From Antedon mediterranea (lineage: Eukaryota; Echinodermata; Crinoidea; Comatulida; Antedonidae), in the NCBI RefSeq assembly GCF_964355755.1, contig NC_092674.1, positions 5,461,001-5,525,000 of the forward strand: DNA of 64,000 nt. The letters are read 5' to 3'. The notes under the pieces are model-generated. The model was not told the origin of the DNA and made no database searches. It was given only the letters and a program-made list of their open reading frames with translations. Below, piece after piece: positions 56,301 through 64,000 of the stretch. Every line of letters starts with the position of its first letter. The stretch's first letter is position 1. Position numbers and translations under genes: made by a program.

Positions 56301-59300
56301 TATTTACAAACAAGTGTCACATATTTGCGACCAGGTGTACGATTGGCTACAAGACTCCTTTAATTCAAACATAGTCGACAACAACGGCCGCGGAAGAAAT
56401 CATCATGGAGATAATTTACGCATGGTAAGTTACATTTATTTACATACGAAGACTCCTAATTAACTTATAACTCCGAAGATATTATATTACCGTAAGCTAC
56501 GTTTATACTGTGCTCTATTCCGATCAGGTGGCCCGATAAAAAAAACCATAGGTATGGACGGGTGTAGTGATTAAAGCTATGTCTACACTATCGACAAAAA
56601 ATGTGATGTGCCCATATATGGACATGATGTCATTATCAGTACCATATTTGGGCACATCATATTTTTTTTTTTCAAATTAGTTTGATAGATAACTCATTTC
56701 AGAGATTGAGTACAAAATGTACGTGTAGGCTATTATTTAGAGGGTTAGGTTTAATTATAATATAGGAAGTAGGCCTAGTCGGCTATGTACGAAAACAAAA
56801 AATGTCCGGCCACCTGGCCGAATCATGGCTCAGTAATGTGAATGTATCTTAAATGTTGATAATGTTATATTCCTATCAGTTGTGGATTAAACGTTCAAAC
56901 AGAAAAAACACCAACTCGCTATAAGACATCACGCGTCTGAATTGAAGAAGAAAAAATTCATCATTTTAAAACGTGTATGAACGATTCGATTAAAGTCGTC
57001 CCGGGCCGCGCGCATTATAATTTACGAGGATTTCATGTAATTATGCATAAGCTGTTCTCATTCAATCTCCGTTCTGATTTTTAGATTTTTTCTTGAGCGA
57101 CTCACAACTACCTAATTTTGTAAACATATTACGATAATTATTTTCGAGAAGTTAGGAAATTCTCTTTACAAACATACGATAGTTATTGAATAATAATTCA
57201 AAAAGTGTACATTATAAATTTGAAGTATTTTTTATCTTTTTTTGTGTGCTGTGTTGTATTTTATTTAGTATTTTACGTATTTTAAAAAATTGAAAATGCT
57301 GTTTCAGCATTTGTGTATTGTGGATTATATTTATCTGTACAAGCAAAGCAAAGCATTTTCAAGTCATAAATGTTAATTGAATTGAATTAAAAAATCATTT
57401 ATTATTATAGGCCAAAATGTACACGCTCGACATAAAATATATCAATATGCAATATCACATACGACGATATTGCATTATAACCAACGAAAATGCATTTTTG
57501 TGAAATAAATTATGTTGCAATTATTTTCAACAATATTTCAAAGATTTCCTGTATACTATGGATAATTTCACAATATGATTACATTATACGCTCTTCACGT
57601 CCAATGGAGGAGTATCAATATATGCCTGATTTTATCACGTTCCAAATGCGTAATAAAACGGCGTTCTTCTCCTCGACATCGCCATGGAGAAATATTGAGA
57701 TAAATTAAACAAAGCTCTTAAAACGTTGCCTGCCCGACTGTAGGCTTACCACGTTTGTTTATTACACTCTTTCGTATTTAATATATTTCCACGTGATTTT
57801 TACGCATATTATGCATGTTTGCCGTTCTGTTAAAGTCATGAATATTTTATTTTAAAGCATCGTTCTCGGAGAAGCATAATATTATGATGGCAATGATCAT
57901 CTATGCAATGATCATTTAGGCGATGATGGTAAAGGTTATTAGCAATTTGAAAACAGTTTACTAAACATAATAGAATTAGTCGAATGTATATGTTTCCATT
58001 CTTGATAAATATATTGCAAACACCATATTTACCAAAATATATAGGTTATTGACTGTTCATCTCATATTTATGACAATGATAGCTGTAATAAGTTGCATAA
58101 TATATTTTATATTCAAATGTTGTGAGTTATATGTCGTGAAGACCGCAAGTATAGTATGAGGTACTTGTTTGCAGCACAAAACAAAACAGATTTTTCAATT
58201 CAGTAAATATTAAAGAGGAGGTAAATAGGTACACTACAATTATAATGTTGGCCAAAATGGACATCAAGGGAAAATGTTCCTTCAAAATCTCAGATGAAAC
58301 ATCGGCAGATATGGTGTATAGGAAGGAAATATCTAAAGACCTAATTGTGCAATTACATCAATTACGGGAGTAACGGGACGTTGACCACAACATCCTACCA
58401 CGCCCTATCAACCTCCACCACGCCCTATCAACACCCTACCACCTCCTATAAACACCCTACCACCCCCTATAAACACCCTGCCATCCCTATAAACACCCTG
58501 CCATCCCTATAAACACCCTACCATCCCTAGCAAACCCACCACCTACCAACTTACCCCGGCAAACGCTACTCTCACTGCCCATCCCACCTACCAACTTACG
58601 CCGGCAAACGCTACTCTCACTGCCCATCCCACCTACCAACTTACCCCGGCAAACGCTACTCTCACTGCCCATCCCACCTACCAACTTACCCCGGCAAACG
58701 CTACTCTCACTGCCCATCCCACCTACCAACTTACCCCGGCAAACGCTACTCTCACTGCCCATCCCACCTACCAACTTACCCCGGCAAACGCTACTCTCAC
58801 TGCCCATCCCACCTACCAACTTACCCCGGCAAACGCTACTCTCACTACCCATCCCACCTACCAACTTACCCCGGCAAACGCTACTCTCACTGCCCATCCC
58901 ACCTACCAACTTACCCCGGCAAACGCTACTCTCACTGCCCATCCCACCTACCAACTTACCCCGGCAAACGCTACTCTCACTGCCCATCCCACCTACCAAC
59001 TTATCCCGGCAAACGCTACTCTCACTGCCCATCCCACCTACCAACTTACCCCGGCAAACGCTACTCTCACTGCCCATCCCACCTACCAACTTACCCCGGC
59101 AAACGCTACTCTCACTGCCCATCCCACCTACCAACTTACCCCGGCAAACGCTACTCTCACTGCCCATCCCACCTACCAACTTACCCCGGCAAACGCTACT
59201 CTCACTGCCCATCCCACCTACCAACTTACCCCAGCAAACGCTACTCTCACTGCCCATCCCACCTACCAACTTACCCCAGCAAACGCTACTCTCACTGCCC

Positions 59301-59762
59301 ATCCCACCTACCAACTTACCCCGGCAAACGCTACTCCTACTGCCCATCTCAAACTGTTGGTTTCTATAGTTTTCCGCTCTGCAATGGCGTTACAAAAAAC
59401 ATAAAATGTAATAATAGTAATAATACTTACTCGGATGGCCTATTCTCAACTTCTTGCGGCGCACCAAGAGCGAACCTCTCCAAAAATGAGTCAGCCCGGG
59501 CCACTGGTTTGTGAATATTTTCTCTAGTCACCCATGATTTAATTATTCGTAATGTTCCAACAATTCTTTGAATCGCTCTCGATTCTTTACGGGTCCGTTG
59601 ATTGTCAGTCTCTTTTATCCCATTGTCAGAATCTGAATCTGTTTCGTCATCATCTGATAAAGATACGTCTGTTCTCTTTCCCTTCTCAACCTTGTCTAAT
59701 TGTCCGTCAGTTGCTTGTGACTTGTCGCCGCTATTCGCACGTGAAGGACCTGCTTCCGACAT
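48588..59762 (-). CDS. cnga: Cyclic-nucleotide-gated cation channel, alpha-type subunit
   Basis: Three exons join in frame on the minus strand: 59431-59762, 52039-52259 and 48588-50314 (phases 2 and 1), giving 759 residues. Order: acidic/Ser-rich cytoplasmic N-terminus; S1 (about 130-152) and S2 (about 163-181) in exon 2; S3-S6 in exon 3 with arginine-bearing S4; pore with TIGETPPP (Glu324 as the selectivity glutamate); C-linker; cyclic-nucleotide-binding domain (about 441-556) with FGELSIL and [10 protein letters not shown], including the phosphate-binding Arg and the Thr linked to cGMP preference; a coiled coil at 586-627 matching the CNGA CLZ trimerisation helix; then a Lys/Asp/Thr-rich tail of about 130 residues. 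The GET filter, CLZ and binding pocket mark a pore-forming alpha subunit, used in sensory transduction. The tail is unusual and partly made of repeats. Confidence 0.93.
48640..48840 (-). repeat. Coding repeats in the CNGA tail
   Basis: Three related segments of about 22 residues each contain (S/T)-x-K-D-x-x-S, then Q/E-H-D-T-K. The DNA repeats GTGTCGTGTT and GTCTTTG in the same spacing. The tail therefore grew by tandem duplication. Confidence 0.7.
50475..50554 (-). repeat. Dispersed repeat G, copy 3
   Basis: Minus-strand copy: AGTCTGGGTTCCAGACGGAG on the plus strand, ending CATATGGCGTTTCAT. Close to copy 2 at 46471. Confidence 0.65.
51630..51880. repeat. 51-bp tandem repeat, about five copies
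   Basis: GAGATAAAACGCGTTTGATT and TTAATAGTATGTAACTGGTT, with TCATAAAAAC, recur at regular spacing. Each unit holds an ACGCGT. Confidence 0.88.
52039..52259 (-). CDS. cnga: cnga exon 2: S1 and S2
   Basis: Encodes [29 protein letters not shown] and [12 protein letters not shown], the S1-S2 region of CNGA. Enters in phase 2 (acceptor TTTTCAG) and leaves in phase 1 (donor GTAAGA). Confidence 0.93.
52318..52400. repeat. Short tandem repeat, 18-bp unit
   Basis: TATTCAGGGGGACACGCC repeats about four times. It is closely related to the TATCCAGGGGGGACACC form in the 43120-43890 array. Confidence 0.8.
53166..53213. repeat. Inverted repeat, about 20-bp arms
   Basis: ATATCAAAGAACTTATAAC faces GTTATAAGTTCTTTGGTTAT with a 4- to 6-nt loop. 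Confidence 0.7.
55120..55620. repeat. Degenerate tandem repeat, about 70-80 bp unit
   Basis: CTGTATTACGGATTTTGCC, ATGATACTGGACAAATTATT and CAGATGTGATACATATG recur in the same order about six times with heavy divergence. Confidence 0.7.
56572..56690. mobile_element. Palindromic MITE, family A copy 15
   Basis: The left end TTAAAGCTATGTCTACACTA is clear. The right end fades at AATTAGTTTGATAG. A perfect CCATATATGG is in the centre. Confidence 0.72.
58376..58515. repeat. Short CCACCCCCTATAAACACCCT-type repeat
   Basis: About seven units of roughly 18-21 bp (CTACCACCCCCTATAAACAC with variants) lead directly into the 45-bp array. Confidence 0.8.
58542..59350. repeat. 45-bp minisatellite, 18 copies
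   Basis: The unit is CCTACCAACTTACCCCGGCA then AACGCTACTCTCACTGCCCA and TCCCA. Period 45 is a multiple of three, so the minus strand is open for 286 codons ([15 protein letters not shown] units). Among the few unit differences most change the residue, and there is no family match, so it is taken as non-coding within cnga intron 1. Confidence 0.93.
59431..59762 (-). CDS. cnga: cnga exon 1: N-terminal cytoplasmic segment
   Basis: From ATG 59762 it reads [16 protein letters not shown], an acidic [12 protein letters not shown] stretch, then [12 protein letters not shown], a motif seen before S1 in CNGA proteins. The donor GA/GTAAGT leaves phase 2, matching exon 2. The frame extends upstream to 59876, but that part is hydrophobic and AT-rich and unlike a channel start. 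Confidence 0.8.
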
Positions 59763-59829
59763 TATTCTATTTTTAAAAAAAATTAATATTAATTTTAGGA
59801 AAACCACATTAAAAGCAATGTGTTTTTTT

Positions 59830-60005
59830 TCATTCAATATATTACACAACACAAGGTGGAAGCACCTTAGCTTCAATAAAGGAATTGTATTTTGGAATAA
59901 ACTCTCCAGTGAACTTCAAGAATCCACGAATGTATATATTTCAAAACTATACGAACAACGTCTACAAGGAAATTATACAATAAGTATAAGTAATTATAAA
60001 TATTA
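59830..60005 (+). pseudogene. Possible C-terminal remnant of a non-LTR reverse transcriptase
   Basis: An open stretch reads RWKHLSFNKGIVFWNKLSSE, then LYEQRLQGNY. This resembles the W-N-x-L-x-x-x-L end of CR1-like reverse transcriptases such as the copy at 34821. Short and unconfirmed. It lies just upstream of the cnga coding start on the other strand. Confidence 0.35.
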
Positions 60006-61139
60006 AGAACTTATAAACACTTTCTTCTTCTATTAACAAAAGTATGTTAACTGATGAATAACTGAATAAAATTTTGAATTTATTTGCATAGTACTAGTGT
60101 TGTATTTTGTTTGTAATTATTATTTAAGAGCCGATTTTCACAATGAAATTTATATATAAATGAAGTTCTTTCTTTTATAAGCATTTGCTTCTTGAATTTC
60201 CCCCTTTTCTTCAGTTATTTTTAATTTGTTGTCATATTGAAATTTTTATCGCTCAAAGAAAATAAAAGAAGTTGCCATTGTCATTTTCATATAAATGATT
60301 TATTATATCACAAACAACTGGAAAGGTTTAAGCTAATTATTAATTTCACCATTTTTCAAGAGGCCAGCTACGCAAAGTGTTTTGGCGTGAACTGATTGAA
60401 TGAAAATAAGTTTACTTATATTTAGTATACAAGACAACAGGAAAAATACACATAAAATGGAATTAAAATTGTATAAAACTGAAATAAAACAGCAAAAAGC
60501 AGAAATCGTGAGTTAAAATATTGGAAAAATACAGTAATAAAAGATTATAGTAAAAAGTATAACTCAACAAGATAAGACGAAAACAAAATATAAAAAGTTA
60601 AAAAAAATAATGGTTGATTATGTTGAAATTAAAATAATTTGGTAAACATGACAGAAAAAATATCTAACTTTCTGCGCATGTTTTTATTTGATTACGTCAT
60701 TCGTAGACATACAATATTATGAATAATTAATTGAGTAGATTGACCGTAATGTACGGCAACCTTCCTAAGTTCTAAAAAAGATACAAACCCAATTTGTATA
60801 ATACCTGGCTTACGTAGGTATGTAATTGCGGCGCAGCGTATATATGGAAAACATACGAAAATCAATAGAAGCTATTAAGTTGTCGGGGTCACTAATCTTA
60901 TTATCGAACATCTTTATTTATCCATATCTATTAATTTGTCTTGATTTCGATGTAATTAGGGATGTTGAGAGAATAATAGTGCTTTTCAATATGCTAATCA
61001 ATCACAGCAAAGATTGCTATCGTGCTGATATCGACGAAAAGCGTTCATCTTTCCCCTGCTGCGTCAACTGTAGCAACACTATGTAATTACAGACAACAGA
61101 ATGAAGAGATACATAATTAGGATTGTAATTAGCATGACT
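60006..61139. other. 5' flank of cnga
   Basis: AT-rich. No promoter motif, gene or repeat could be named. An 86-codon frame at 60826-61086 has no recognisable features. Confidence 0.4.
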
Positions 61140-61560
61140 TGTTTTTATCCTCTTTGACGTCCAGTATCATAGGCGAATTTTGTAATACAGTGTCACATGT
61201 GACTCCGGTATCATCAGCCGATTCTCAGTACTGTATCTATTTTCCGAAGTTTCATAGGAATATTTTGGTAATACAACATCACATGTGTTTCACATATATC
61301 TAGTAATAACGTAACCCCTTAACCTAACCTTACATGATACAGGCACAACATGATTGTGATATAAATGAGATGCTGTATTACCAAAAAATTCCTATGATAC
61401 TAAGGAAATAGATAGTATATGGATACAACACTGAGAATCGGATGGTATCATAGACAAAGGCCAATCATAAACCTAACCAAATTTTCCATAACCACATGTC
61501 AGCATTATGTGACACATGTATTACAGAATTTGTAGATAATGTCATGTGTGGATTCAGTAG
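61140..61560. mobile_element. Imperfect 400-bp palindrome, MITE-like
   Basis: CCGATTCTCAGTACTGTATC at 61220 faces GATACAACACTGAGAATCGG at 61423. TTCATAGGAATATTTTGGTA faces TACCAAAAAATTCCTATGAT. Outer arms carry TTTGTAATACAGTGTCACAT against its complement near 61510. Confidence 0.7.
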
Positions 61561-61967
61561 TACAAAGAATTGGACTATTATTTTGTTGGCAATTTTATGT
61601 ACTGTGTATCTTTTCATTGTTTTAAATATACTATACAAAGTGAATTTAGCATTTTAAATTTACCAAATAAAATGTCTTTAATTTTGAATCAATTTTACCC
61701 TTGTATCAATGTTTATACGCGTATACGAATCAAAGCAGTGTGTTTAACATGATTTTCTGAATTATCATTATAGATATGTCACACACAGTAGATGGACATT
61801 TATTATAATTATTATGAATATTTATATATTACGGCTGTAAGAAGTCATCATCAACATAAATTCGTTATATCAATTTGGATATGCATGCAAACACAGATGA
61901 CCAGAGTGAGACTTATACGATGGTATAGCCTATGCGATCATTATAATTATAGAGGCATATTTCTAAC

Positions 61968-62112
61968 TAAAGCACTGTCTACACTATAAAACTTTATGTG
62001 ACAAAAAGTGTGATGTGCCCATATATGGACATGATAACATCATATCACTACCATATTTGGGCACATCACATTTTTTTTGTCGAACTAGTTTGATAGTGTA
62101 GACAGAGCGTTA
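61968..62112. mobile_element. Palindromic MITE, family A copy 16, fused to a satellite
   Basis: Ends TAAAGCACTGTCTACACTAT and GTGTAGACAGAGCGTTAA. CAAACTTTATGTGACAAAAA and a perfect CCATATATGG are inside. Its right end runs straight into the 57-bp array. Confidence 0.85.
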
Positions 62113-64000
62113 AAGGGCTTGTTACTTGTGTATGGAATACTGATAGTGGAGCGGTACCTCAGAGCGTTAAAGGGCTTGTTACTTGTGTATGGAATACTGA
62201 TAGTGGAGCGGTACCTCTGAGGGTTAAAGGGCTTGTTACTTGTGTATGGAATACTGATAGTGGAGCGGTACCTCTGAGGGTTAAAGGGCTTGTTACTTGT
62301 GTATGGAATACTGATAGTGGAGCGGTACCTCAGAGCGTTAAAGGGCTTGTTACTTGTGTATGGAATACTGATAGTGGAGCGGTACCTCTGAGGGTTAAAG
62401 GGCTTGTTACTTGTGTATGGAATACTGATAGTGGAGCGGTACCTCTGAGGGTTAAAGGGCTTGTTACTTGTGTATGGAATACTGATAGTGGAGCGGTACC
62501 TCAGAGCGTTAAAGGGCTTGTTACTTGTGTATGGAATACTGATAGTGGAGCGGTACCTCAGAGCGTTAAAGGGCTTGTTACTTGTGTATGGAATACTGAT
62601 AGTGGAGCGGTACCTCAGAGCGTTAAAGGGCTTGTTACTTGTGTATGGAATACTGATAGTGGAGCGGTACCTCAGAGCGTTAAAGGGCTTGTTACTTGTG
62701 TATGGAATACTGATAGTGGAGCGGTACCTCAGAGCGTTAAAGGGCTTGTTACTTGTGTATGGAATACTGATAGTGGAGCGGTACCTCAGAGCGTTAAAGG
62801 GCTTGTTACTTGTGTATGGAATACTGATAGTGGAGCGGTACCTCTGAGGGTTAAAGGGCTTGTTACTTGTGTATGGAATACTGATAGTGGAGCGGTACCT
62901 CAGAGCGTTAAAGGGCTTGTTACTTGTGTATGGAATACTGATAGTGGAGTGGTACCTCAGAGCGTTAAAGGGCTTGTTACTTGTGTATGGAATACTGATA
63001 GTGGAGCGGTACCTCAGAGCGTTAAAGGGCTTGTTACTTGTGTATGGAATACTGATAGTGGAGCGGTACCTCAGAGCGTTAAAGGGCTTGTTACTTGTGT
63101 ATGGAATACTGATAGTGGAGCGGTACCTCAGAGCGTTAAAGGGCTTGTTACTAATACTGATAGTGGAGCGGTACCTCTGAGGGTTAAAGGGCTTGTTACT
63201 TGTGTATGGAATACTGATAGTGGAGCGGTACCTCAGAGCGTTAAAGGGCTTGTTACTTGTGTATGGAATACTGATAGTGGAGCGGTACCTCTGAGGGTTA
63301 AAGGGCTTGTTACTTGTGTATGGAATACTGATAGTGGAGCGGTACCTCAGAGCGTTAAAGGGCTTGTTACTTGTGTATGGAATACTGATAGTGGAGCGGT
63401 ACCTCTGAGGGTTAAAGGGCTTGTTACTTGTGTATGGAATACTGATAGTGGAGCGGTACCTCTGAGGGTTAAAGGGCTTGTTACTTGTGTATGGAATACT
63501 GATAGTGGAGCGGTACCTCAGAGCGTTAAAGGGCTTGTTACTTGTGTATGGAATACTGATAGTGGAGCGGTACCTCAGAGCGTTAAAGGGCTTGTTACTT
63601 GTGTATGGAATACTGATAGTGGAGCGGTACCTCTGAGGGTTAAAGGGCTTGTTACTTGTGTATGGAATACTGATAGTGGAGCGGTACCTCTGAGGGTTAA
63701 AGGGCTTGTTACTTGTGTATGGAATACTGATAGTGGAGCGGTACCTCAGAGCGTTAAAGGGCTTGTTACTTGTGTATGGAATACTGATAGTGGAGCGGTA
63801 CCTCTGAGCGTTAAAGGGCTTGTTACTTGTGTATGGAATACTGATAGTGGAGCGGTACCTCAGAGCGTTAAAGGGCTTGTTACTTGTGTATGGAATACTG
63901 ATAGTGGAGCGGTACCTCAGAGGGTTAAAGGGCTTGTTACTTGTGTATGGAATACTGATAGTGGAGCGGTACCTCAGAGCGTTAAAGGGCTTGTTACTTG
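62105..64000. repeat. 57-bp satellite, at least 33 copies, runs off the window
   Basis: The unit is AGCGTTAAAGGGCTTGTTAC, TTGTGTATGGAATACTGATA, GTGGAGCGGTACCTCAG. Two interspersed variants differ at the joint (CTCAGAGCG or CTCTGAGGG). One unit near 63150 lacks nine bases. Because 57 is divisible by three, long frames (LLVYGILIVERYLRALKGL units) are open; they are not taken as genes. Confidence 0.95.

Larger units (their letters stand above)
52260..59430. other. cnga intron 1, 7.2 kb
   Basis: Contains a short GGGGGACACGCCTATTCA repeat (52318-52400), a hairpin (53166-53213), a degenerate repeat (55120-55620), family A copy 15 and a 45-bp minisatellite. The stretches 53250-55100 and 56700-58350 show nothing I can name. 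Confidence 0.6.

Noticed and set aside
59763-59876. Upstream extension of cnga exon 1 starting MKLRCFHLVL
   Set aside because: AT-rich, hydrophobic and unlike CNGA N-termini; the [10 protein letters not shown] start is more natural.
60826-61086. 86-codon plus-strand frame
   Set aside because: No domain, no splice partner and unremarkable composition.
62461-63180. Long frames of LLVYGILIVERYLRALKGL units
   Set aside because: An open frame follows automatically from a 57-bp unit without stops; there is no start context, and the nine-base deletion and joint variants show no sign of selection.

Overview
The window is animal nuclear DNA. It is AT-rich, with split genes and GT-AG introns, and is crowded with short palindromic repeats and minisatellites. 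Two well-known animal genes are recognisable by eye (a myotubularin phosphatase and a cyclic-nucleotide-gated channel alpha subunit). A third gene encodes a secreted mosaic protein with PAN, EGF, discoidin and a domain like that of coral skeletal-matrix protein USOMP5. That gene style, plus frequent AGGCCTA words, suggests a marine invertebrate deuterostome, most likely an echinoderm. The taxon is an inference.

Layout. (1) 1-6059, minus strand: ten exons of the secreted multidomain protein, from the signal peptide at 6059 to an open 3' end at the window edge. (2) 6060-7014: a short head-to-head intergenic region, the only candidate shared promoter region. (3) 7015-41230, plus strand: a complete MTMR2-type myotubularin phosphatase gene, 15 common exons plus two alternative N-terminal exons (7015-7236 and 15482-15646) whose donors share the same phase. 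Its introns hold a 3.8 kb inverted element with two decayed copies of a repetitive protein gene, a hAT-like non-autonomous transposon, two tRNA-derived SINEs, a truncated non-LTR reverse transcriptase, and long tandem repeats. (4) 41231-48587: 3' flank, a G-rich minisatellite and clusters of palindromic MITEs. (5) 48588-59762, minus strand: a three-exon CNGA channel gene; intron 1 holds a 45-bp minisatellite. (6) 59763-64000: repeats only, ending in a 57-bp satellite that runs off the window.

The three genes share no obvious pathway: one is extracellular adhesion or matrix, one is endosomal PI3P/PI(3,5)P2 turnover, one is cyclic-nucleotide signalling at the membrane. The most distinctive content is repetitive: 16 copies of a palindromic MITE that often carries a perfect SRF-type CArG box, a CCAAT-bearing MITE family that clusters at 44.9-47.9 kb, and a last MTMR2 coding exon that is itself the first unit of a degenerate repeat extending into the 3' UTR. 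I did not find a multi-gene novel system; the best candidates for something undescribed are the paired one-exon extracellular modules of the first gene and the inverted PIN-like-gene element.
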